Part shown: positions 31,841 to 39,327 of the stretch, in pieces
Position numbering within the stretch: position 1 is the stretch's first letter
Layout of the letters: every line of letters begins with the position of its first letter
Source of the DNA: Nocardioides deserti
GTDB lineage: Bacteria; Actinomycetota; Actinomycetes; Propionibacteriales; Nocardioidaceae
Length of the DNA: 64,000 bases
Assembly: GCF_014266025.1 (NCBI RefSeq)
Contig: NZ_JACMYC010000003.1
Location: 124,001 to 188,000 of the forward strand
Direction: 5' to 3'
The notes under the pieces: generated by a model
Databases searched by the model: none
Told to the model about the DNA's origin: nothing
Seen by the model: only the letters and a program-made list of their open reading frames with translations
Program-made: the position numbers and the translations under genes

Positions 31841-31846
31841 TAAGGT
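31841..31846 (+). promoter_or_regulatory. -10 box of the leaderless GT-C-like gene
   Basis: TAAGGT ends six bases before ATG 31853 in the 22-base gap between the two divergent genes. On the minus strand the same bases read ACCTTA and overlap the promoter region of the five-gene operon. Confidence 0.5.
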
Positions 31847-31852
31847 CTGGTC

Positions 31853-33211
31853 ATGACCGCGACCCGCCGCGCCGGCCTCGGCCTGCTCGCCGCGGCGCTG
31901 CTGGTCGCCGTCGCCTTCGCAGTACCCCAATTCGCCGACTGGCAGGTCTGGCCCCGCGCACCGCGCTCGATGTCGGACCTCGCGATCCCGCCGCTGCACG
32001 GCCTGTGGGAGCCGAAGTGGGCCGGCCCGGGCACCCTGCCCGCGGTCGTGCTGGCGCTGCTCGGGTGGCGGTACGCCGCCGGGCTGGCCGAGCGGCTGCC
32101 GTGGCGCCGCCTGCTCGTCACGGCGTACGCCGCGGGGCTGGGGTGGATGCTCGCGCTCGCGCTGGTGGACGGCGAGTCGGGGCTGACCCGGGTGCTGGGC
32201 AGCGACGTGGAGTACCTCCCGACCGCCCGCGAGGTCGACGACGTCGGCGAGCTGCTGCGCACCTACGTCGACCGGATCCCCTACTCCGCGGCGCCCGACA
32301 ACTGGCCCACCCACGTCGCCGGCCACCCGCCGCTGGCGCTGCTGTTCTTCGTCGGGCTGGTGCGGGTCGGGCTCGGCGGCGACCTGGCCGCGGCCCTGGT
32401 CGTCGTGGTGCTCGCCGCCACCACCGCTCCCCTGGTGCTCGCGACCCTGCGCGTGCTCGGCGCGGAGGCGGCGGCCCGGCGGGCTGCGCCGTTCCTCGTG
32501 CTGGCGCCGGCCGCGGTCTTCATGGCGGTCTCGGCCGACGCGCTCTTCGGCGCCGTTGCGGCCGCCGGGCTGCTGTGCCTGGCGCTGGGCGCGACCCGCT
32601 GGCGCGGCTCGGGCGGCTCGGGCGGCTCGACTCGCGCCGGGGTCGCCTGGTCGGCGCTGGCCGGGCTGCTGCTCGGTTGCTGCGTGATGCTGTCCTACGG
32701 GCTCGGGCTGCTCGGGTTCCTCGCGGTCGCGGTGCTGGTGCTCGGCCGCGCGTGGCAGCCGCTACCGGTGGCGGCGGGCGCGGCACTGGTGGTGGTGCTG
32801 GGGTTCGCGGCGGCCGGGTTCGCGTGGTGGGAGGCCTACCCGGTGCTCCACGACCGCTACTGGGAGGGCATCGCAGCCGACCGCCCGGCGGCGTACTGGA
32901 TGTGGGGCAACCTCGCCGCCCTGCTCGTCTGCACCGGCCCCCTGCTGGGCTCCGGCCTCGCGTTGCTGGGCCGCGACGCGTTCCGGCACGAGCGGGTCGT
33001 CGTGCTGCTCGCGGGTGCCGCCCTCCTGGCGATCGCCGCGGCCGACCTGTCGCGGATGAGCAAGGCCGAGGTCGAGCGGATCTGGCTGCCGTTCGTGCCG
33101 TGGCTGATGCTGACGACCGCGCTGCTTCCCGAGCGGTGGCGGCGCTGGGGGCTCGGGCTGCAGCTGGTCTTCGCGCTGGTCGTGCAGCACCTGCTCTACA
33201 CGAGCTGGTGA
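31853..33211 (+). CDS. polytopic membrane protein, GT-C-like glycosyltransferase candidate
   Basis: A 452-residue protein with about ten hydrophobic helices. Between TM2 and TM3 is a hydrophilic loop with EYLPTAREVDDV and DNWPTHVAGHPPLALLFF, whose His-Pro stretch resembles the first-loop region of polyprenyl-phosphate-sugar-dependent (GT-C/ArnT-like) mannosyltransferases. A late motif RMSKAEVERIWLPFVPW (about 400) is also typical of actinobacterial members. It could use the lipid-linked sugar made by the divergent GT2 enzyme (inference). No signal peptide is needed. A pair of palindromes follows the stop. Confidence 0.75.
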   Translation: MTATRRAGLGLLAAALLVAVAFAVPQFADWQVWPRAPRSMSDLAIPPLHGLWEPKWAGPGTLPAVVLALLGWRYAAGLAERLPWRRLLVTAYAAGLGWMLALALVDGESGLTRVLGSDVEYLPTAREVDDVGELLRTYVDRIPYSAAPDNWPTHVAGHPPLALLFFVGLVRVGLGGDLAAALVVVVLAATTAPLVLATLRVLGAEAAARRAAPFLVLAPAAVFMAVSADALFGAVAAAGLLCLALGATRWRGSGGSGGSTRAGVAWSALAGLLLGCCVMLSYGLGLLGFLAVAVLVLGRAWQPLPVAAGAALVVVLGFAAAGFAWWEAYPVLHDRYWEGIAADRPAAYWMWGNLAALLVCTGPLLGSGLALLGRDAFRHERVVVLLAGAALLAIAAADLSRMSKAEVERIWLPFVPWLMLTTALLPERWRRWGLGLQLVFALVVQHLLYTSW

Positions 33212-33240
33212 CCGCTCCCCGGAAGACATCTCGGGGCAGT

Positions 33241-33308
33241 CCTGCACATATCGGGGGAGATCTACCCCGATATGTGCAGGGGTCACCGGTTGACCGGTGA
33301 CCCCTGCA
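33241..33308. repeat. two overlapping perfect palindromic hairpins
   Basis: Hairpin 1 pairs CCTGCACATATCGGGG (33241-33256) with CCCCGATATGTGCAGG (33265-33280) around an 8-base loop. Hairpin 2 pairs TGCAGGGGTCACCGGT (33275-33290) with ACCGGTGACCCCTGCA (33293-33308) around TG. They share GCAGG and so cannot both form fully. They lie between convergent genes and could be a two-way terminator or a palindromic intergenic repeat. Confidence 0.85.
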
Positions 33309-33327
33309 GCCCTCCGCCGGCAGACTG

Positions 33328-34383
33328 CTACGCCCGCAACGGAGCCGTCGCGAACGCCGGCAGGCCGTCCTGGGGACGCACCTGGGCGCTGAAGCCGAGC
33401 TCGGCGCGGGCGCGCTCGGGCGAGGCGACGACGTGCCGCACGTCGCCGAGGCGGTAGCCGCCGGTGACCTCGGGCTCGATCCGCCGGCCGGAGGCCTCGC
33501 CCGTGCCGTCGGCGACCAGCCGGGCGACGTCGAGGATGGTGACCGGCTCGCCGGAGCAGACGTTGTACGCCGCGAAGGAGCCGCCGGCCGCGCCGGCCAC
33601 GGCGTCGATCGCGGCGAGGTTGGCGCGCGCGACGTCGTCGACATGGACGAAGTCGCGGACCTGGCCGCCGTCCTCGAAGACCTGCGGCGCCTCCCCGCGC
33701 TCGAGGGAGGAGCGGAACATCGCCGCGACGCCGGAGTACGGCGTGTCCCGCGGCATGCCGGGCCCGTAGACGTTGTGGTAGCGCAGGGCCACGGCGGCCG
33801 CGTCGGCCTGCCGGACCCACGCGGCGGAGTAGTGCTCCTGGGCGAGCTTGCTGGCGGCGTACGTGCTGCGCGGGTCCAGGCGCGCGGACTCGTCGACGGT
33901 CTCCCAGGACAGCGGACGGCCGCAGGTGGCGCAGTGGTTCTCGAAGTCGCCGGCGTCGAGCGCCTCGCGGCGGCGTGGCGGCGGCACCTGGTCGCCGTGC
34001 TCGGGGCAGGCGTAGCGACCCTCGCCGTAGACGACCATCGAGGAGGCGAGCACGAGCCGGTCGATGCCCGCCTCGTGCATGGCGGCGAGCAGCGCGGCGG
34101 TGCCGAGGTCGTTGTGGGCGGCGTAGTGCGGCAGGTCGGCGACCGTGACGCCGGCCCCGACGAGCGCGGCCTGGTGGCAGACGACGTCGATCCCGTCGAG
34201 CAGGTCGGGCCAGTCCCCCGCGTCCCGCACGTCCAGGGCGTGGGTGCCGGCCGGCGGCTCGGCCGACCCGTGCGCGTTGTCGAGCATGACGTCGACGCGC
34301 ACGACTTCGTCGCCGCGCTCCTCGAGCTGTCGGCCGATCGCTGCGCCGATGAACCCGGCCGAGCCGGTGAGCAGGACCCGCAT
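33328..34383 (-). CDS. NAD-dependent epimerase/dehydratase with a Cys4 insertion
   Basis: A 351-residue short-chain dehydrogenase of the sugar-nucleotide epimerase type. The NAD motif is LLTGSAGFIGAAIGRQL (about 4-20); the catalytic Tyr-Lys is in RSTYAASKLAQEHY (about 174-187), preceded by the active-site Ser of LASSMVVYGEG (about 114-124). Between them is an unusual segment with YACPEHGD (about 127) and CATCGRPLSW (about 154), four cysteines able to bind zinc. The product is probably a modified nucleotide sugar. Its ATG overlaps the MTA-phosphorylase stop by one base (TGATG). Confidence 0.9.
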   Translation of the reverse strand: MRVLLTGSAGFIGAAIGRQLEERGDEVVRVDVMLDNAHGSAEPPAGTHALDVRDAGDWPDLLDGIDVVCHQAALVGAGVTVADLPHYAAHNDLGTAALLAAMHEAGIDRLVLASSMVVYGEGRYACPEHGDQVPPPRRREALDAGDFENHCATCGRPLSWETVDESARLDPRSTYAASKLAQEHYSAAWVRQADAAAVALRYHNVYGPGMPRDTPYSGVAAMFRSSLERGEAPQVFEDGGQVRDFVHVDDVARANLAAIDAVAGAAGGSFAAYNVCSGEPVTILDVARLVADGTGEASGRRIEPEVTGGYRLGDVRHVVASPERARAELGFSAQVRPQDGLPAFATAPLRA

Positions 34384-35171
34384 CACGGCACCTCGTAGGT
34401 CAGGTTGATGCCGTCGGCCCAGCCGCTGCACGAGCAGCCATCGGGGTCGGGCAGCGCGGCGACGACGTCGGCGAGCAGGCCCTTGAGGCGCTCGAGGTTC
34501 TCGCGGAACCGCGCGAAGACCTCCTCCTGGCCGACGCCCGACCCGTGCTCGACGCCGGCGTCCATGTCGGTGACCAGCGCGATCGCGGCGTAGCACTGCC
34601 GCATCTCCCGGGCGAGCGCCGCCTCGGGCGCGCCGGTCATGTTGATCAGGTCCCAGCCCTGCGCAGCGTAGTGCTGCGACTCGGCGCGGGTGGAGAACCG
34701 CGGCCCCTCGACGACCACCATCGTGCCGCCGTCGGCGATCCCGTCGCCGGCGCTCACCACCGTCTCCCGCAGCCGCCCGCAGTAGGGGTCGGCGAAGGGC
34801 AGGTGCACCGCACCGGACTCCACGAAGCTGCCGATCCGCCGGTGGGTCCGGTCCACGAGCTGGTCGGGCACCACGACGTCGCCGGGCGCGACGGTGTCGC
34901 GCAGGCCGCCGACCGCGCAGGGGGCGAGCACCTGGCGCACGCCGAGCGAGCGCAGCGCCCAGGCGTTGGCGCGGTAGTTGATGCCGTGCGGCGGGTGGGC
35001 GTGGTCCGCCCCGTGCCGGGGCAGGAACGCCACCCGCCGGCCCGCGACGGTCCCGACCGCCAGGGGCGAGGACGGCGCGCCGTAGGGCGTCTCGACGGCC
35101 ACCTCCTCGGGGTCGTCGAGGAACGAGTAGAAGCCGGTGCCGCCGATCACGGCGACGTCTGCGCGGGTCAT
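34383..35171 (-). CDS. mtnP: S-methyl-5'-thioadenosine phosphorylase family
   Basis: A 262-residue nucleoside phosphorylase. Family motifs are VAVIGGTGFYSF (about 6-17), the phosphate site LPRHGADHAHPPHGINYRAN (about 49-68), and the substrate region GPRFSTRAESQ (about 163) and INMTGAPEAALAREM (about 183), the latter matching MTA phosphorylases more than purine nucleoside phosphorylases. It would cleave methylthioadenosine (or a related 5'-modified nucleoside) to adenine and a sugar phosphate. Translational coupling with the epimerase gene suggests that the released sugar phosphate, or adenine salvage, may feed the neighbouring glycosylation genes (inference). Confidence 0.9.
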   Translation of the reverse strand: MTRADVAVIGGTGFYSFLDDPEEVAVETPYGAPSSPLAVGTVAGRRVAFLPRHGADHAHPPHGINYRANAWALRSLGVRQVLAPCAVGGLRDTVAPGDVVVPDQLVDRTHRRIGSFVESGAVHLPFADPYCGRLRETVVSAGDGIADGGTMVVVEGPRFSTRAESQHYAAQGWDLINMTGAPEAALAREMRQCYAAIALVTDMDAGVEHGSGVGQEEVFARFRENLERLKGLLADVVAALPDPDGCSCSGWADGINLTYEVP

Positions 35172-35236
35172 GGCGCCACGGTGCCCGGTCCGGGGCGATG
35201 GGACGCGCGCGGGCTCACTTCTCGGTCACGCGTCGG

Positions 35237-35431
35237 TCACCTCTCGGTGGCGGGGAGCTCCAGCGCGGACCAGACCGCGGCCCAGACCTGCTTGGGCGAG
35301 ACGCCCGCGTCGAGCGCCTCGCGGGCGGTCCGGCCGCCGAGCTCGGACATCACGAACTGGTCGGCCCACACCTCGTAGTAGCCGCGTCCCACCGCGCGCT
35401 CGAGCCGCGCCCAGAACTCGGTGTGTCGCAT
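35237..35431 (-). CDS. DUF3046 protein
   Basis: A 64-residue protein with MRHTEFWARLERAVG at the start and LGGRTAREALDAGVSPKQVW in the middle, the pattern of DUF3046 (mycobacterial Rv2738c type). In mycobacteria this gene is next to recA and recX; here it is 7 kb away, with the glycan-type cluster between. Its function is unknown. It lies 10 bases after the DinB-type gene on the same strand, with an ATG at 35431. Confidence 0.88.
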   Translation of the reverse strand: MRHTEFWARLERAVGRGYYEVWADQFVMSELGGRTAREALDAGVSPKQVWAAVWSALELPATER

Positions 35432-35441
35432 GCACCCATTC

Positions 35442-36011
35442 TCACCGGCGGCTCAACCTGACGTCCCATCGGTGGTGGACCAGGTCGTGCAGGTGGTAGC
35501 GCGCCAGCGTGTCGACCGTGAACGCGCTGCCGTTGCTGCGCAGCCCTCGGCGCTCCCAGGCGTCGTCGGGGACGGCGTCGTACGCCGCCGCGACCCGCTC
35601 CGCGGCCCCGACCAGCTGCGGCAGGACCGCCTCGGGCCGCTGGAGGTCGTAGCGGTCCGCCGCGGCGGTGGCGTCCTGGTCCCAGTTCTCGAAGGTCGGC
35701 GTCTCCTCCGCCAGCATGAGTGCGACGCGCTCGGCGAAGACGCGGTGCACGTCGCGGACGTGGCAGGCGTACTCGGTGGGCGACCAGGTCGCGGGGTCGG
35801 GCCGCTCGGTGGTCCCCGGCCCGGCCAGCACCTGCTCCCACGCGACGGCGTCCTCGCGCACCAGCGCGCCGAGCCGCCCGCGGTCGATCGAGGCGGCGTC
35901 GTACCCGCAGTCGGGGCAGGGTCGCGCCAGCACCCACGTCCAGTCCTTGCTGTCCGGCTCCGGTGCGTCAGGTGCCTCGGGTGCCTCGGGTGCGGGGCTG
36001 GGTGTGGTCAT
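35442..36011 (-). CDS. DinB-family metal-dependent protein
   Basis: A 189-residue four-helix DinB-like protein. The conserved His residues are visible in EYACHVRDVHRVFAERVAL (about 79-97) and in the C-terminal RYHLHDLVHHRWDVR (about 171-185), forming the metal site of the family. Some relatives are thiol (mycothiol or bacillithiol) transferases. The first 20 residues are Pro/Ala/Glu-rich and precede a WVLARPCPDCGYDAAS stretch with a CPDC motif. It is followed closely by the DUF3046 gene. The precise reaction is not predictable. Confidence 0.8.
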   Translation of the reverse strand: MTTPSPAPEAPEAPDAPEPDSKDWTWVLARPCPDCGYDAASIDRGRLGALVREDAVAWEQVLAGPGTTERPDPATWSPTEYACHVRDVHRVFAERVALMLAEETPTFENWDQDATAAADRYDLQRPEAVLPQLVGAAERVAAAYDAVPDDAWERRGLRSNGSAFTVDTLARYHLHDLVHHRWDVRLSRR

Positions 36012-36080
36012 GCCCGCATCCTCCCGTGCGTGCCGGCCGCCCGCCGCCGACTTCCTGCCGTCGTCCGTCAGGATGCCGCC

Positions 36081-36582
36081 ATGCCCGCGCCCGTCCTGGT
36101 CCGTCCCGCCGTCGCCGCCGACCTGCCGGCGGTCGCCGCGATCGATCTATGACCACCAGGTGCTGAGCGGCGTCGCGACGTTCGACCTCGAGCCGCAGGG
36201 CACGGCGTACTGGGAGCAGCGACTGGCCGCCCTCGGCCCGGGCGACCACCTGCTCGTGGCGGAGGAGGCCGGCGTCGTGCTCGGGTACGCCGCGTCGTCG
36301 CCGTACCGCCCGCGACCCGCCTACGCCCGCACCCGCGAGGCGTCGGTCCACCTCGACCCGGCCGCCCAGGGGCGCGGCGTCGGCACGACCCTCTACGCGC
36401 GCCTGCTCGACCTGCTCCGCGCCGACGGCATCCGCACCGTCCTCGCCGTCGTCGCGCTGCCCAACCCCGCCAGCCAGGCCCTGCACCGCCGCAGCGGCTT
36501 CGAGCCGGTCGGCGTGCTCCGCGAGGTCGGCCGCAAGCACGACCGCTGGATCGACACCGAGCTCTGGCAGTGCCGGCTCTGA
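36081..36582 (+). pseudogene. GNAT N-acetyltransferase interrupted by a GATC duplication
   Basis: The N-terminus (LVRPAVAADLPAVAAI) reads from ATG 36081 to a stop at 36152, while the remainder (YDHQVLSGVATFDLEP to ELWQCRL) continues in another frame. The junction is GATCGATCTATGAC: removing one GATC (36140-36147) joins AAI to YDHQVLSG, exactly as in phosphinothricin-acetyltransferase-like enzymes. The acetyl-CoA motif AQGRGVGTTLYARLL and the C-terminal HRRSGFEPVGVLREVG are intact. It is a recent 4-base frameshift or a sequencing error; a functional protein would need frameshifting or reversion. Confidence 0.8.
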
Positions 36583-36605
36583 CCGGCGGGGTCGGGGCCA
36601 CCCGC

Positions 36606-36682
36606 GCGACACAACCGCGCAATTGCGCCGGAGCAGCGCCTCGACCACCGTCGACCGCGACACAACCGCGCAATTTGCGCCG
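36606..36682. repeat. two copies of a 25-26-base repeat with a GCGCAATTGCGC core
   Basis: Copy 1 (36606-36630) and copy 2 (36657-36682) share GCGACACAACCGCGCAATT followed by (T)GCGCCG, with a 51-base period. Copy 1 contains the perfect 12-base palindrome GCGCAATTGCGC; copy 2 has one extra T. AT-rich centres are rare in this DNA. They lie between convergent genes (the acetyltransferase remnant and an ABC permease), so they may be binding sites or an intergenic repeat family. Confidence 0.75.
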
Positions 36683-36738
36683 TAGTCGCCGCCACGACCC
36701 GGGCCGACCCGACCACCCGTCGACCGACCCGGGCGAGG

Positions 36739-37545
36739 TCAGGTGAGCAGCAGCGAGTCCAGCCGGCGGCGGACGACGTACAGCCCGACGAGCCCCATGA
36801 CGACGAGGTAGACCACCGAGACGGCCGAGGACCACGACAGCGCGCCGGTGGTGAGCTCGCGGCACAGCACGACCCCGCGGTAGAGCGGCGTGCACTCGAC
36901 CACCCAGCGCAGCCAGCCGTCGAACGCGGTGATCGGGAAGAACGTGGCCGAGAAGAGGAACAGCGGCACCTGGACGAGGGTGATCTTGTCGAAGTCCTGC
37001 CAGCTCTTCATGAAGGTCGTCAGGGCCATGCACACCGCGCTGAACGCGAAGCCGATGAGCAGCGCGGCCGGCAGCGCGAGCAGCGCCCACCAGGAGTCGA
37101 TGAGCCCCATCGCGAGCATGACGAGCAGGAACGCCGCGGAGTAGCTGCCGCCGCGCAGCTGGCCCCAGACGATCTCGGAGCGGGCGATGTCGGAGGTGGT
37201 CAGCGGGGTCGCGAGGACCTGGTCGTAGAGCTTGTCGTACTTCAGCTTGAAGAAGACGTTGTAGGTGCTGTCCAGCAGCGCGCCGTTGAACGCGGACGCG
37301 GCGAGCATCGCGGGCGCGACGAACGCGGCGTACGGCACCTCCTGGCCGTTGAAGGTGAAGGAGTCGATGAGCTGGCCGACGCCGATGCCGATGGAGAACA
37401 GGTAGAAGACCGGCTCGAGGAAACCGGTGAGGAAGAGCTTCCAGTGCTCGCGGTAGACGATGTAGTTGCGCAGGACGAGCAGCCGCAGCGCCTGCCAGGC
37501 GGTCGGCGGCGGGAGCGGCTCGCGCGGGGTGAAGACGTCGCTCAC
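36739..37545 (-). CDS. ABC-2 type transporter permease
   Basis: A 268-residue ABC-2 permease with six TM segments. Typical features are EPVFYLFSIGIGVGQLI (TM1-2), the interfacial KLKYDKLYDQVLATPLTTSD (about 100-119), which contacts the ATPase, and LFLFSATFFPITAFDGWLRW (about 206), the ABC-2 signature region. GTG 37545 overlaps the stop of the second permease gene (GTGA). With that gene and the ATPase gene it forms a NodIJ/DrrAB-type exporter; the cargo is unknown (drug, lipid or polysaccharide). Confidence 0.9.
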   Translation of the reverse strand: MSDVFTPREPLPPPTAWQALRLLVLRNYIVYREHWKLFLTGFLEPVFYLFSIGIGVGQLIDSFTFNGQEVPYAAFVAPAMLAASAFNGALLDSTYNVFFKLKYDKLYDQVLATPLTTSDIARSEIVWGQLRGGSYSAAFLLVMLAMGLIDSWWALLALPAALLIGFAFSAVCMALTTFMKSWQDFDKITLVQVPLFLFSATFFPITAFDGWLRWVVECTPLYRGVVLCRELTTGALSWSSAVSVVYLVVMGLVGLYVVRRRLDSLLLT

Positions 37546-38360
37546 GAGACCAGCCGCTTCCGCAGCCCGGTGACCGACCAGGACCACCCGAGGACGCACA
37601 GCACGAGCAGCACGGCGACGTTCACGCCGGCCAGCCACCAGGTGACGTTGTCGAGGGCGAGCATCCGCGAGAGGTTCACCCCGTGCCACAGCGGCGTGAG
37701 CCGGGCGACCCACGACCCGACGGCGCCGAGGTTGTCGACGGGGAAGAACGCGCCGGAGAAGAGGAACAGCGGGAAGACGCCGAGCCGGAAGAGGAGCCCG
37801 AACGCCGACTCCGACTGCAGCCGCGCCGTGAAGCCGTAGACGAGCCCGGCGAAGGCCATGCCGGTCAGCACCTGGGCGAGGAAGGCGAGGAACGGCCCCC
37901 ACCACGACTCGTAGACGCCGAACGGCGCCAGCACCGCGGTGAAGACCGCGCACGTCGTGACCAGCCGGAACAACACGAAGCCGAGCGTCGCCCCGACGAG
38001 GTGGCCGACCTGGAGCGGGGTCGCGAGCATCGAGTCGTAGACCTTCTGCCACTTGATCAACCCCATGACGGGGTACGTCGTCTCCCCCACGGCGGTCTGC
38101 ATGGCGTGGGCGGCGATGAGGCCGGGGACGACGAAGGCGAGGTACGACGAGGCGCCCTCGAGCTGGTCGGGGTCGCCCTCGATGAAGCCGCCGAGGATGA
38201 CGCCCATCGCGACGACGTAGAACAGCGGGGCGAGGAACGAGCTGACCACCGAGGAGCGCCAGGTGCGCTTGTAGACCGTCCACCAGTAGTCGGCCTGCCG
38301 CGCGATGCCGGTCCACAGCGGCAGGTCGCCGCGGGCGTCGGGGTCGGTCCGGGGCGTCAC
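37542..38360 (-). CDS. ABC-2 type transporter permease
   Basis: A 272-residue paralogue of the following permease, with the matching interfacial helix MGLIKWQKVYDSMLATPLQV and the conserved late motif LFLFSGAFFPVDNLGAVGSW. Two different permeases suggest a heterodimeric exporter. The GTG at 38360 is chosen, since GAGG lies five bases upstream; a GTG six bases earlier would abut the ribosome binding site. It starts seven bases after the ATPase gene stop. Confidence 0.9.
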   Translation of the reverse strand: MTPRTDPDARGDLPLWTGIARQADYWWTVYKRTWRSSVVSSFLAPLFYVVAMGVILGGFIEGDPDQLEGASSYLAFVVPGLIAAHAMQTAVGETTYPVMGLIKWQKVYDSMLATPLQVGHLVGATLGFVLFRLVTTCAVFTAVLAPFGVYESWWGPFLAFLAQVLTGMAFAGLVYGFTARLQSESAFGLLFRLGVFPLFLFSGAFFPVDNLGAVGSWVARLTPLWHGVNLSRMLALDNVTWWLAGVNVAVLLVLCVLGWSWSVTGLRKRLVS

Positions 38361-38367
38361 GGGCACC

Positions 38368-39318
38368 TCAGTCCACCAACGTCCGGCCGGTGAGCCGCAG
38401 GAACACGTCCTCCAGCGTGGAGCGTCGCACCAGCGTCGCCACTGGCCGCAGCCCGCGCTCGAGCGTCTTCGCCACGACCTCCTCACCGTCGGCGCTGTAG
38501 ACGAGCAACCGGTCGGGCAGCACCTCGACCCGTTCGCCGAGGTCCGCGACCTTCTCCGCGACCGCCTCGTGCGAGCCGCCCTCGGCCGCGACGCCGAACC
38601 GCAGCTCGGCCACCTCCCGGGTGGAGTGCTCGCGGATCAGGTCCAGCGGCGACCCCTCGGCCGCGATCCGGCCCTTGTCCATGACGACCAGCCGGTCGCA
38701 GAGCTGCTCGGCCTCGTCCATGTAGTGCGTGGTGATGACGAGCGTGACGCCGGCCTGCTTGAGCCGGAACAGCCGGTCCCACAGCACGTGCCGGGCCTGC
38801 GGGTCCAGGCCGGTCGTCGGCTCGTCGAGGAGCAGCAGGTCGGGGCGGTTGACCAGCGAGCGGGCGATGGTGAGCCGGCGCTTCATGCCGCCGGAGAGGT
38901 CCTCGACCTTCGCGTCGGCCTTGTCGGTCAGCTGCACGAACTCCAGCAGCTCGTCGACCCGCTCGCGCACCTCCTTCTTCGGCATCCCGAAGTAGCGGCC
39001 GTAGATGTAGAGGTTGTCGCGGACGTTCAGCTCGGTGTCGAGGGTGTCCTCCTGCGGGCAGACCCCGAGCCTGCTGCGGATCGCCGGCCCGTCGACGGCC
39101 GGGTCCATGCCGAGGATCCGCAGCTCGCCGCCGCTGACCGGCGAGACGGCGGCGACCATCCGCATCGTCGAGGACTTGCCCGCGCCGTTCGGGCCGAGGA
39201 AGCCGAACGCCTCGCCACGGCGCACGTCGACGTCGATCCCGCGCACCGCCTCGAAGTCGCCGAAGGACTTGCGCAGGCCGCGCGCGGAGATCATCGAGGT
39301 CGAGGTGTCCACTGCCAC
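38368..39318 (-). CDS. ABC transporter ATP-binding protein (DrrA/NodI type)
   Basis: A 316-residue ATPase. Walker A is GPNGAGKSS (about 42-50), the Q-loop CPQEDTLDTELNVRDNL (about 87), the signature LSGGMKRRLTIARSL (about 140), Walker B LLLLDEPTTGLDP (about 160) and the switch His ITTHYMDEA (about 195). The C-terminal 90 residues (to RRSTLEDVFLRLTG) match export-type ATPases. Start GTG 39318 or an internal ATG at MISARGL is possible. It leads the three-gene exporter operon, nine bases after the dehydrogenase gene. Confidence 0.93.
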   Translation of the reverse strand: MAVDTSTSMISARGLRKSFGDFEAVRGIDVDVRRGEAFGFLGPNGAGKSSTMRMVAAVSPVSGGELRILGMDPAVDGPAIRSRLGVCPQEDTLDTELNVRDNLYIYGRYFGMPKKEVRERVDELLEFVQLTDKADAKVEDLSGGMKRRLTIARSLVNRPDLLLLDEPTTGLDPQARHVLWDRLFRLKQAGVTLVITTHYMDEAEQLCDRLVVMDKGRIAAEGSPLDLIREHSTREVAELRFGVAAEGGSHEAVAEKVADLGERVEVLPDRLLVYSADGEEVVAKTLERGLRPVATLVRRSTLEDVFLRLTGRTLVD

Positions 39319-39327
39319 GGCGGCACC

